Shown in pieces: positions 33,636 to 40,770 of a stretch of 64,000 bases of DNA. Each line of letters begins with the position of its first letter. The first letter of the stretch is position 1. The notes beneath the pieces were generated by a model, which was given only the letters and a program-made list of their open reading frames with translations, ran no database searches and was not told where the DNA came from. Made by a program: the position numbers and the translations under genes. Location: positions 1 to 64,000 of the forward strand of contig JAEZVB010000128.1 in the NCBI GenBank assembly GCA_023443285.1. The letters run 5' to 3'. This stretch comes from Bacillota bacterium (lineage in GTDB: Bacteria > Bacillota > Negativicutes > Sporomusales > Sporomusaceae).

Positions 33636-34295
33636 TTAATTGGGCTTAATACAAGGGATAGAACCAATTTCACCACGGATAAACTGACCTAGTAGGGTGC
33701 CCGTCTTTGTGGCTTCTTCCCATACTGGCTGATTCTCAACAGCGACACAATGCTCTGTGGAGGCTTTTATTTTGTTAGTAAACACATGGGGAATCCCGCT
33801 GTTTTTGCAGTCATCCCCAAAACCACATGTGAGACAAGGCACATTTCCTTCGATAGCAAACTCAGCTACATGATGCATTTGTTCCATGTAAAGTTCCATC
33901 GCTATGGCACCTAGGGCTGCTTGTCTTGTTTCCTTAAATAACCCTGAAATGATAGAGATAACGTATTTGTTTGCATTCAGGCTATGTAAATGCCGCATTG
34001 ACCAGAGTCTTTCCAGAAAAGCTTTAGTGAAACCATCTAAAACACTATATGGTGTGTACCCGCCGATTACGAGAGCCTGAGCTTCCCGTACTTTATTTGC
34101 CAGTACTGGAAAATCATCATTGACTTTGCAGATATTATCTTCCACGCAGGCTTTACAGGCTAGGCAGGGCCGCACATTAAGATTACTCAGCTTTATAAAT
34201 TCGAAGTCTAATCCACTTGATTTCAGTACCTGCATTACTAAGCGATCAGTGTTGCTTTCGGGTACGGGGCTGCCAGAAATGCCTAATATTTTCAT
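33636..34295 (-). CDS. NAD(P)H-dependent FMN reductase / flavodoxin-like protein with Cys motif
   Basis: 219 residues from ATG 34295, with GGAGG eight bases ahead. The start ILGISGSPVPESNTDRLVMQVL is the FMN phosphate loop of the NADPH-dependent FMN reductase family, and LNVRPCLACKACVEDNICKVNDD is the Cys cluster of its iron-sulfur-flavoprotein relatives (C-x2-C-x2-C-x4/5-C). Extra Cys pairs later (VPCLTCGFGDDC). It probably carries FMN and may hold an iron-sulfur cluster, transferring electrons in the cytosol. It follows the PNPOx-like gene on the same strand and is likely regulated with it. Confidence 0.8.
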   Translation of the reverse strand: MKILGISGSPVPESNTDRLVMQVLKSSGLDFEFIKLSNLNVRPCLACKACVEDNICKVNDDFPVLANKVREAQALVIGGYTPYSVLDGFTKAFLERLWSMRHLHSLNANKYVISIISGLFKETRQAALGAIAMELYMEQMHHVAEFAIEGNVPCLTCGFGDDCKNSGIPHVFTNKIKASTEHCVAVENQPVWEEATKTGTLLGQFIRGEIGSIPCIKPN

Positions 34296-34392
34296 CAGTT
34301 CATCCTCCATATCATAGGGTTACTAAGTCGATTGGCACCAAAACCAGTATCAAGTAAGAGAGGAGTTTGCTGTTTTTTGGCTACCCATCTGC

Positions 34393-34788
34393 TTAAACAG
34401 CCAATATTTTCTTTTCGCCTGACATTGTTTGGCATACTGCCTGGGTATTGTCCAAACAGAATATCTCAAACTTACCATCGCCCACGGCGAACATTTTACC
34501 GAGAGCAGGCATTACTTCCAGAGCCTTCAGTTGTGTTTCCTCCGTAGTGCAGAACACCGCCTTGCCACAAATCCGAAGGGTATCATAGTTGGCAGCAACA
34601 CAGCAGATTTCCACATTAGGGTTGGCCGCAAGCTGCTTGCACATGTCTTTTTGATTTGAAGTACAAAAAGTCAGTTTTCCGTCATATTCCATTACAAACC
34701 CCATTGGCCGAACATGTGGCAGATCTCCGTTTGTTGTTGCCAAATAAAACACCTTGTTTTCTTTTAAAAAGTCCAGAACCTCTTTCAT
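34393..34788 (-). CDS. Pyridoxamine 5'-phosphate oxidase-family flavin protein
   Basis: 131 residues. The split-barrel fold is recognisable: VFYLATTNGDLPHVRPMGFVM, KLTFCTSNQKDMCKQLAANPNVEICC and 'R-I-C-G-K-A-V'. Small members of this family bind FMN or F420/heme-like ligands and act as reductases or detoxifying proteins. Divergent from the HxlR regulator gene, which usually controls such a neighbour. Confidence 0.85.
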   Translation of the reverse strand: MKEVLDFLKENKVFYLATTNGDLPHVRPMGFVMEYDGKLTFCTSNQKDMCKQLAANPNVEICCVAANYDTLRICGKAVFCTTEETQLKALEVMPALGKMFAVGDGKFEIFCLDNTQAVCQTMSGEKKILAV

Positions 34789-34891
34789 TCTAAATCGCTC
34801 CTTTACATTCTTTTTTTGTTCTTTGATTAGCTTTATGATATTATTTTATTATAAAATCATTTCAAAACAAGTACGCAGTTTTTATTGATAA

Positions 34892-34909
34892 AGTATGAAA
34901 TACCATACT
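34892..34909. promoter_or_regulatory. Palindrome in the divergent promoter region (candidate HxlR operator)
   Basis: AGTATG, spacer AAATAC, CATACT. It lies between the PNPOx-like gene and the HxlR gene and just ahead of the regulator's AAAGGAG site, a likely binding place for an HxlR dimer (inference). Confidence 0.45.
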
Positions 34910-34923
34910 AAAGGAGAATATAC

Positions 34924-35313
34924 ATGAGCAAGAAGGCTATGGATGAAACATATACTGGAGAGAATCTACTTTGCCCGATTCGCTATACTCTCAATGTTGT
35001 AGGGGGTAAGTGGAAGTTGCCAATAATCTGTATGCTCGCCAGCGGTCTGCCGACAAGGTACAGCAGTATTAAGCGTAAGTTGACCGGTGTAACAAACATG
35101 ATGTTGGCACAGTCACTAAAAGAATTAGAAGCGTCCGGAATTGTCCATCGTGAACAGTACAATGAAGTTCCGCCCAGAGTTGAATACACGCTGACTGACA
35201 AGGGTAAAAGCATTATCCCACCCTTAGTGAACTTGGCGGAATGGGGTGCAGGCCATATGCAGGAGGATGAGACGTGCACGGCATTCTGCGCTACATGTCA
35301 ATCGATGAAATAG
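34924..35313 (+). CDS. HxlR-family transcription regulator
   Basis: 129 residues. CPIRYTLNVVGGKWKLPIICML and the winged-helix blocks RYSSIKRKLTGVTNMMLAQSL, KELEASGIVHREQYNEVPPRV and YTLTDKGKSI are the HxlR signature, including the conserved N-terminal Cys (Cys19 region) that senses thiol-reactive chemicals in several members. C-terminal CTAFCATC adds further cysteines. Divergent from two redox genes, which it probably controls in response to electrophiles or redox stress. Confidence 0.9.
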   Translation: MSKKAMDETYTGENLLCPIRYTLNVVGGKWKLPIICMLASGLPTRYSSIKRKLTGVTNMMLAQSLKELEASGIVHREQYNEVPPRVEYTLTDKGKSIIPPLVNLAEWGAGHMQEDETCTAFCATCQSMK

Positions 35314-35457
35314 TAGTTTGTTTGGTAATGTGTCATGGGACGTTCTTCTGATCTCAAAATGGAATGAACTCACGAGTGCACAATAATATGAGGGGCAAAA
35401 GCCGGCAAAAGGAAGCGAGGGGACGGTTCTTTGCTCCCTTGATTATTGGCTTCAGCC

Positions 35458-35962
35458 AGTGGAGCGCGTGCCTTTTGCGCTCCACAATAAACCACCCGCT
35501 ATGCGGGTGCGGAAACAGAAGTTATACAAAAAATCACCTTATTCGGTATAATGTAGGTATGCTGGTGAGTATACCACCAAAGATTAGCGTATCGGCATTT
35601 ATGGGCTACCTGAAAGGGAAAAGTGCATTAATGATGTTTGATAAGCATGCAAATCTGAAGTACAAGTTTGGGAATAGGCATTTTTGGTCAGAAGGCTATT
35701 ATGTAAGTACGGTAGGTCTTAATGAAGCAACAATAAAAAAGTATATTGAAGAGCAAAAAAAACATGACATAGTACTAGATAAATTGAGTGTCAAAGAGTA
35801 TGAGGACCCCTTTAAGGGGTAGCAGGTAATACAAAAACCCTTTTAAGGGTAGCAACGAGTCAAAGGTATTAAGGCTTGAACGAAGTGAAAGCCAGCGTCT
35901 TTAGGCGCTGGCCGGTAATTGCCCCTTATAGGGGCGAGCAAGCCACCCGTTTTACGGGTGAT
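35458..35962 (+). mobile_element. IS200/IS605-type insertion sequence remnant
   Basis: Two similar subterminal hairpins mark the ends: CACCCGC-TAT-GCGGGTG at 35493-35509 and CACCCGTTTTACGGGTG at 35944-35960; another hairpin GTGGAGCGC/GCGCTCCAC sits at about 35458-35484. Between them lies a 5'-truncated transposase. Small size (0.5 kb) and loss of the first half of the gene indicate a dead, miniature-like copy that could only move with help in trans. Confidence 0.65.
35559..35822 (+). pseudogene. tnpA: IS200-type transposase (TnpA), C-terminal fragment
   Basis: MLVSIPPKISVSAFMGYLKG, HANLKYKFGNRHFWSEGYYV and STVGLNEATIKKYIEEQ are almost the standard second half of IS200-type Y1 transposases, including the catalytic Tyr region. 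In complete enzymes the residues just before MLVSIPP are H-V-H (metal-binding HUH motif); here they read YNVG, so the metal site and all upstream sequence are lost. Non-functional. Confidence 0.85.
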
Positions 35963-35967
35963 CCTGA

Positions 35968-37152
35968 CTATTGAACTGGATCACCTAGCGTAAGGGTGTG
36001 TTTTTTGTTTCTGTAGGCGACGATGGCGGTTACTACGGCTACCGCGGCTATGAGTAAGGCACCGACGGCCAGTACGACTTCGTAATCGAAGTATTTCTTA
36101 AGGGAACTGGACAAGAGGACGGAAAATATGATACCAGCCGAGCCGGAGGCGAGGAAGAAGGAGGTCGTGCGGGGAGAGGGCTTGGGGGTCTGGAAGGTGC
36201 CAAAGGAAATAAGGGTGGGGTAAAGGCTCGAATACGCGAAGCCCTTTATACCGATCAGCACCATCGCCTGTACGTAGGTCGCTGCGCCCAACAGGCCGAG
36301 ATAGGCAATACTGGCGATAGTTGCGCTGACGATGATGTATTTGGCTAGCGATATCCTGGACAGGATGAAGCTGCCGGCCAGACGCCCGGTCGTAATACAG
36401 GTCCACCAAAGCGAAAGGGCGGCGCTTGCCATGACTACGCCGACCGCCAGGCGGTCCATCAGGTACTGTATAATCCAGTAGCCGAAGATGAATTCAGATA
36501 TCATGAAGCAGAATACCGACAGGCCTGCCAGAAAAACATTGATGCTCCAGACGACTTCTGCTTCGTTGCGGCTGGCTTTTTTTGGCGCGAAGTTTTTCAA
36601 CTGGGGGAGGAAGGTGCCGGCAATAACGGCCAGCAACATAACTGTGAGCGCATAGTATACTCCCTGCCAAGTGACGCCCCGGTCCAGCGCCAGGCCGGCT
36701 AACATCGGTCCGGCAATCGAGCCGACGGCATAGAAAAAGGTGACGGCGATAGATTTTGCCGCCCTGACTTTGGCGTCATAAAGAAGCAGGGTGACGTGAA
36801 AGGCTGACGGCAGCAGGATGCCCATGCCACAGCCGAAGAAGAACAGGAAGACCGTAAAGACGACCAGAGAGGGCGCGTTGGCGAAACAGATTATCGCCAA
36901 CGCGGCAAGTGAGCAGTAAGCCCGCAGCAGGTTGCGGACACTGAACTTCTCCAGCATCCACCCGACGCTGAAAACGGAGATGGCGTAGGCTATCGAGTAT
37001 ACAGTGAAGCAATAGCCGATGACATAGTTTTCTACGGAAAATCCGTCCGCGATGTACTTGTTTACTAGGCCGGCGATACTGGCGGCGATGCCGAGGGTCA
37101 GTATCATGAAGTACAGGAAACCGTTAAGGACCATGTGATTGCTTCTGAGCAT
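35968..37152 (-). CDS. MFS transporter, substrate unknown
   Basis: 394 residues from ATG 37152, with CGGAGG ahead. Twelve membrane segments can be traced (FLYFMILTLGIAASIAGLVN to ALLIAAVAVVTAIVAY); GFSVENYVIGYCFTVYSIAYA and the loop WMLEKFSVRNLLRAY after helix 2 are the normal MFS positions. Base use is clearly GC-richer than on both sides and the gene lies between an IS remnant and a broken ABC gene, all of which suggests recent transfer. No regulator attached. Confidence 0.8.
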   Translation of the reverse strand: MLRSNHMVLNGFLYFMILTLGIAASIAGLVNKYIADGFSVENYVIGYCFTVYSIAYAISVFSVGWMLEKFSVRNLLRAYCSLAALAIICFANAPSLVVFTVFLFFFGCGMGILLPSAFHVTLLLYDAKVRAAKSIAVTFFYAVGSIAGPMLAGLALDRGVTWQGVYYALTVMLLAVIAGTFLPQLKNFAPKKASRNEAEVVWSINVFLAGLSVFCFMISEFIFGYWIIQYLMDRLAVGVVMASAALSLWWTCITTGRLAGSFILSRISLAKYIIVSATIASIAYLGLLGAATYVQAMVLIGIKGFAYSSLYPTLISFGTFQTPKPSPRTTSFFLASGSAGIIFSVLLSSSLKKYFDYEVVLAVGALLIAAVAVVTAIVAYRNKKHTLTLGDPVQ

Positions 37153-37277
37153 ACAAATCCTCCGAATCTTTATTTGCTGCCCTGGTAACAGACAGCACAA
37201 TTTCACGTTTTGCGAATTGTTAATATTTTCCGTTGCTTTTTACTCCCTGATCTGAAGAAGATATAAGTGATTAGTAA

Positions 37278-37329
37278 AGAAGAAACAAAGATTGCAAATT
37301 AATTCTAACTTGCAATCTTTGTTTCTTCT
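37278..37329. terminator. Perfect 20-bp inverted repeat, probable bidirectional terminator
   Basis: AGAAGAAACAAAGATTGCAA is mirrored exactly by TTGCAATCTTTGTTTCTTCT over a 12-base loop. It lies upstream of the MFS gene on its strand and just ahead of the ABC remnant, so it may also be the scar of a lost element. Confidence 0.5.
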
Positions 37330-37380
37330 ATTATATAATAGCAATATAATAGAAGAAGCAAGGAAATAATGTGAAATACA

Positions 37381-37643
37381 TTTAGTATACAGTCCTTCCG
37401 AAGACGCATGTGAGTTTGCACTGCAAACGGGAACAAAGGAAGAATGGGATAAGCTTATTATCGAACACCTTAAGCTTGTCGGACTTGATAGTTTTAAAAA
37501 AGGATATTCGGGGCAGTTAGCAGGTGGTATGCCTCAAAGAGTTGCGGTTGCCCGTGCATTAGTAACCGACCGGATATTTTACTTTTGGACGAACCGCTTG
37601 GTGCTTTAGACGCGCTAACTCGATTAAAGCTACAGCAAGATCA
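37381..37643 (+). pseudogene. ABC transporter ATP-binding protein fragment (nitrate/sulfonate type), frameshifted
   Basis: Read in one frame: KLIIEHLKLVGLDSFKKGYS, then GQLAGGMPQRVAVARALVTDR (signature motif region); one base later the other frame continues DILLLDEPLGALDALTRLKL (Walker B and D-loop). The part with Walker A is absent. This matches SsuB/TauB-type ATPases. Missing front end plus frameshift mean it is dead; no permease or binding protein is next to it. Confidence 0.85.
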
Positions 37644-37654
37644 TAAAGGAAGTT

Positions 37655-37669
37655 GGTCTTAAAATGGGA
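37655..37669 (+). promoter_or_regulatory. Candidate activator site ahead of sigma-54 promoter 1
   Basis: GGTCTTAAAATGGGA, about 95 bases upstream of the -24/-12 promoter at 37762; fits the motif TCnnAAAATGAnAC shared by the other sigma-54 promoters of the island. Confidence 0.4.
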
Positions 37670-37761
37670 AAAATCCCAAAATAAATCAACTGTTCTAAGA
37701 AAGCAACCACAACATTTAGGGTGTTACTTGTTTGTATATCCCAATATACTGTGTTTTGGCT

Positions 37762-37778
37762 TTGGCATGTTTTATGCA
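37762..37778 (+). promoter_or_regulatory. Sigma-54 promoter 1 (ahead of DUF2064 gene A)
   Basis: TTGGCATGTTTTATGCA: GG (37764-5) and GC (37776-7) are separated by exactly 10 bases as required for sigma-54. The start codon at 37831 lies about 40 bases after the expected transcription start. Confidence 0.8.
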
Positions 37779-37830
37779 TATCTTAAAAGAATTATAGATA
37801 ATGAGAATAGCAAATTGGGGGGATATTTCT

Positions 37831-38667
37831 TTGAAAAACGCAATTATTATATTTACGAAGGTGCCAAAGGTTGGGGAAAATAAGACTCGGCTTACAACAG
37901 AACGCGGTGGCATTTTTACAGTGGAAGAAGCAGCGCAATTTTATGAAGCTTCCTTATTAGATGTGATCGAAAGCTGCATTGCTGCAAATTGCTGTGATGT
38001 TTATATTTGTATAAACCGGAATGGTAATAAGGACTATTTTAACAAAAGGATCGAGGCAGAATTTGGCAAAAACACGGTAAAAGAAATTTTTGCCGATAAA
38101 GGGCAATCGTTTGATCAAGGAATGCAATATGCAATCGATTACATATTTAAGGACAGAGCTGACCAAAGGTTAGCGGATAGTGCATTTATCGTGGGTGGAG
38201 ATACTCCGGCGCTTCAGCCTTCTACCATTCGTAAAGCAGTAAAGACGCTTGAGTTAATAGCAACTAGTGATGAAGCTTTCCAGTGTGCAAAACAGACCAA
38301 AATAGTAAATCCAACTATTGGCGCAGGAATAATAGAGTCTGTTGACCAAGAAGGCGGATTTAATCTAATTGGGTATACTTATTCCACGCCCTTTTCCTTT
38401 AATGGGGTTTTCTACAATTTAGACGGTGTGACTGCTTTGGATATGATTGCACGAAAAGCTGTGGAACGTGATATTCCAATGAACTTGGTTGAAATGATTC
38501 CTGATATTGATTTGCCAGTAGATCTTGCCAGTTTGTTGCCTGTACTGAGCACTCTGCAGGTTGTAGGAAAATATGATTCTGATGTTAAGTTACCCACGCG
38601 GACAATAGAGTTTTTGGAAGAGATGGGCTTGCAAACATCTGCCCCGGTAACCGCAATTATTGATTAG
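37831..38667 (+). CDS. DUF2064 / TIGR04282-like nucleotidyl- or glycosyltransferase, paralogue A
   Basis: 278 residues from the TTG at 37831, which has GGGGGGAT in front and aligns with the start of its paralogue at 52949. Fold signatures are of the GT-A/nucleotidyltransferase type: IIIFTKVPKVGENKTRL (substrate/nucleotide loop), FIVGGDTPALQPS (the D-x-P/D-x-D-like metal site) and EGGFNLIGYT. Related to CofC/MobA-type enzymes. Starts right behind a sigma-54 promoter, so it belongs to the molybdenum island. Reaction unknown; addition of a nucleotide to a cofactor or sugar is possible. Confidence 0.75.
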   Translation: MKNAIIIFTKVPKVGENKTRLTTERGGIFTVEEAAQFYEASLLDVIESCIAANCCDVYICINRNGNKDYFNKRIEAEFGKNTVKEIFADKGQSFDQGMQYAIDYIFKDRADQRLADSAFIVGGDTPALQPSTIRKAVKTLELIATSDEAFQCAKQTKIVNPTIGAGIIESVDQEGGFNLIGYTYSTPFSFNGVFYNLDGVTALDMIARKAVERDIPMNLVEMIPDIDLPVDLASLLPVLSTLQVVGKYDSDVKLPTRTIEFLEEMGLQTSAPVTAIID

Positions 38668-38689
38668 TTTAGTGCTGTCAGTCCAATTT

Positions 38690-38896
38690 TTAAGCTATTA
38701 TTCTATTCAGATTTTTATTTAATTCTTTTACTTCTCGTTTAATATCAGCAATAGTCTGAATTAATGCCTCCCGTTGCCGGCCAGGCGGCGTTTGGGCGAG
38801 GAGTCGCTGTTTGCGATGAAGTTGTTGATTAAGAGCTAGATATGTATTGATATCGCTGGAATAGTCCTTTGCTGTGGATTTACTTAAGAAGACCAT
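38690..38896 (-). CDS. Small coiled-coil protein, hypothetical
   Basis: 68 residues, helical and basic (LALNQQLHRKQRLLAQTPPGRQREALIQ, then IKREVKELNKNLNRI), no cysteine, no membrane segment. It is convergent with the DUF2064 gene and alone on this strand in the island. The composition looks like a real small protein, but the ribosome site (purine-rich GGGGGG) is unusual. Function unknown. Confidence 0.45.
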   Translation of the reverse strand: MVFLSKSTAKDYSSDINTYLALNQQLHRKQRLLAQTPPGRQREALIQTIADIKREVKELNKNLNRIIA

Positions 38897-38917
38897 GAAA
38901 TTACCCCCCCCATATTC

Positions 38918-38946
38918 AAAATGATACGTATAGTATCATTTTTTTT
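38918..38946 (+). terminator. Palindromic hairpin with T-tract
   Basis: AAAATGATAC, GTATA, GTATCATTTT and TTTT. It can end transcription from the left, or act as an operator for the minus-strand small gene, whose start is 22 bases away. Confidence 0.55.
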
Positions 38947-39116
38947 ATTTTGCGACGTATAAGCAGAAAATTATGTGTTTATATGTATATTAAGCAATAT
39001 TCGTGCCAAATGTTTATAATGAGCAAATTTTAAACTTCTAGTTGCTGCGATTGCAAAAAAAAGAGTGTGATTTGCAATCGTAGCCTATTTAATATAGTAA
39101 TTTGAGGTGTAAAGGT

Positions 39117-39257
39117 GTGGAAGAAAATATGAATTTGGATCTTAATCGATTGGTAGCAGAGACACTTTATCCAGGGGGACAGGAAACAAAAGCCAATCAG
39201 ATTACGTTGTTAGATAATGAAATACAAATAGTTAAGGGGTTACGATATAAAAATTAG
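39117..39257 (+). CDS. Possible small protein (46 residues)
   Basis: GTG start behind GAGGTGTAAAG; reads MEENMNLDLNRLVAETLYPG and continues QETKANQITLLDNEIQIVKG to a TAG. The mixture of acidic and hydrophobic residues is gene-like. It lies in a 754-base gap (38897-39650) that otherwise holds a hairpin CGATTGCAAA/TTTGCAATCG (about 39048-39081) and two palindromic activator-type sites. Expression is uncertain. Confidence 0.35.
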   Translation: MEENMNLDLNRLVAETLYPGGQETKANQITLLDNEIQIVKGLRYKN

Positions 39258-39452
39258 CGGTGAAGAGCTAGTAGGAAAATCTATCAAACAGGGCATCATT
39301 GTTTTGCTTGTGTAGCGGGGGCTGGTAGCAGCTGCCAGGGAAGTTTAGACAACAAGGCAGTCTAAAATAAGGATTTGGTATACAGCGTAAATAGGAGCGA
39401 TACTTATCACTGCAACGGCGACGGATGCTACTGATAGGTAGTGTGATTGAAA

Positions 39453-39565
39453 TGTCTTAATTTGAGACAGAGCATATTAGCAATAGTCAGAACAAAGATG
39501 TGTGATTATTCTGGAATTTTAGACATGCAATCTTTTTGTGAAAAAAAGCAGTCTCAAAATGAGAC
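39453..39565 (+). promoter_or_regulatory. Pair of palindromic activator/operator sites
   Basis: TGTCTTAATTTGAGACA at 39453-39469 and the near-perfect palindrome GTCTCAAAATGAGAC at 39551-39565. They match the motif found upstream of the sigma-54 promoters of this island in its most symmetrical form. No -24/-12 promoter follows; instead a sigma-70-like TTGACG-16-TAATAC lies at about 39597-39624. Confidence 0.55.
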
Positions 39566-39650
39566 AGCGGTGCATTGGTTGTCTTCTTTTGATTCTTGAC
39601 GCTATGCTACATCAATGTAATACTCATATTAGTAAAGGAGTGTGTATATA

Positions 39651-39917
39651 ATGGCTTTTACACTTATTGATGCAACGGCATTATGGGATAAATTGAAAAA
39701 GGGTGGTCGGACTAGTTCGGTTAGCAAACTGGCAATGGATTTAGAGACCTACCAGTCTCACGAAGAACTAAAAGGTAAACTGCAAGACATTTTTAAGATG
39801 GCGGATGCTTCTTATCCTGAAACCTCTCATGTCATACATTTAAGAACTACTCTTTTATCGGCTCTGAGTCACATGGAGGCACAAGCTGGCCGAGGGCAAG
39901 GCTGCAGTAACTGTTAA
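39651..39917 (+). CDS. Small protein with C-terminal CxxC, hypothetical
   Basis: 88 residues from ATG 39651 with AAAGGAGTG ahead. Helical, AFTLIDATALWDKLKKGGRT at the start and the end QAGRGQGCSNC with a Cys pair. No family recognised. First of three short genes that run toward the sigma-54 activator; the palindromic sites upstream suggest it is controlled by that activator. Confidence 0.6.
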   Translation: MAFTLIDATALWDKLKKGGRTSSVSKLAMDLETYQSHEELKGKLQDIFKMADASYPETSHVIHLRTTLLSALSHMEAQAGRGQGCSNC

Positions 39918-39994
39918 TATTTCAAATGTAAGAAAACGGTAAAGGCGTTATTAAGCTAGTTGTTGTTTAGCGAGTTCAGGGGGGGCGTGTAGTT

Positions 39995-40273
39995 GTGTGT
40001 TGGTCCTGCAATCCGTACTGCGGAGGATGCAAGCCGCCTAAAGAAAAACCGGTTAAATGCGGTGAATGCGGGCACTATACCTTTCCAGAACTTAAGTACT
40101 GCAAAAAATGCGGTGCTACGTTACCGCCACCCAAGGAGCGGCCAACCGTAATGTGCTTATATATTGAAGCGATGTGTGCAAATCCTTGCAACAAACACAA
40201 AAAGCCTTCGCAAGATGGGCAGACAAAAACGTGCAAATGGCATACAGCGCCTAAAAGTGAACCAATTATTTAA
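39995..40273 (+). CDS. Cysteine-rich zinc-ribbon protein
   Basis: 92 residues, GTG start behind a run of GGGGGGG. Fourteen cysteines in three blocks: CWSCNPYCGGCK, CGECGHYTFPELKYCKKCG (zinc ribbon), and CLYIEAMCANPCNKHKK followed by CKWH. It could bind zinc or iron-sulfur clusters. Its place between island genes suggests an accessory or electron-transfer role, but nothing more can be said. Confidence 0.6.
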   Translation: MCWSCNPYCGGCKPPKEKPVKCGECGHYTFPELKYCKKCGATLPPPKERPTVMCLYIEAMCANPCNKHKKPSQDGQTKTCKWHTAPKSEPII

Positions 40274-40305
40274 ACGACACTAGAGTAAAGGGTGCGGAGG
40301 TTACT

Positions 40306-40491
40306 ATGGATTATCCTTCTTTTACAAGTTCAGGTTTTGGTGAAGAAACAATTATATTTTCAAAAGGTGAATACGTATTATTGGACATGGTAAGTAAGGG
40401 CAGTCGTTGTCTGGGAAAGACGGCTGAAGAAGCAAAGCAAAAGCTTAAGGAAATAAAAAAAGAGCATTTGGCCTATCAAATACCAGGGTGA
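40306..40491 (+). CDS. Small protein, hypothetical
   Basis: 61 residues, GTGCGGAGG ahead of the ATG. Reads MDYPSFTSSGFGEETIIFSK and ends in a charged helix (EEAKQKLKEIKKEHLAYQIPG). No cysteines besides one and no known family. Last of three small genes before the riboswitch-like leader of the sigma-54 activator. Confidence 0.55.
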   Translation: MDYPSFTSSGFGEETIIFSKGEYVLLDMVSKGSRCLGKTAEEAKQKLKEIKKEHLAYQIPG

Positions 40492-40615
40492 TAAGTTAAT
40501 AGCATAATAGACGATAGTATTTGAAATATTGCTTGCAATTTCTTAAAAAAAATAAATATATTAAAACTGCTTTTTATGAAGGATATTGTCGCTTTATGCA
40601 AGAATTATTACAAAA

Positions 40616-40708
40616 GACGAATCCGAGTCTGCATTTCCCATGCGGAAGTGATGACCTAGAGGTATGAAAAGCAATTTTTATGCCTGCCCAATTGTGCGAA
40701 GGAGAGTC
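40616..40708 (+). promoter_or_regulatory. Candidate Moco/Tuco-type riboswitch ahead of the sigma-54 activator
   Basis: Same layout as the better match at 61782-61895: closing pairs GAC...TCC with GGA...GTC, a small hairpin GCAT/ATGC (40631-40643), a second hairpin GGTATG/TATGCC (40661-40684) and then TGCCCAATTGTGCGAAGGAGAG, close to TCTCCCAATCTTGGGAAGGA of the moaA leader. Its 3' strand overlaps the 5' arm of the terminator that follows, the usual switch arrangement. No separate long P3 helix is visible. Assignment by eye. Confidence 0.5.
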
Positions 40709-40733
40709 TAGTAACCTAGACTGCTCTTTTTTT
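40702..40733 (+). terminator. Terminator in the leader of the sigma-54 activator
   Basis: AGTCTAG, loop TAAC, CTAGACT then GCTCTTTTTTT. It lies about 40 bases ahead of the start codon, so it stops transcription of the regulator gene unless the upstream RNA structure prevents it. Confidence 0.8.
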
Positions 40734-40770
40734 ATATTGCTAGGACAAAATTTTGCTGGAGGGATTGTAA

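Noticed and set aside
37653..37883. 76-residue frame between the ABC remnant and the DUF2064 gene
   Set aside because: It crosses a sigma-54 promoter and overlaps the start of a supported gene in another frame.
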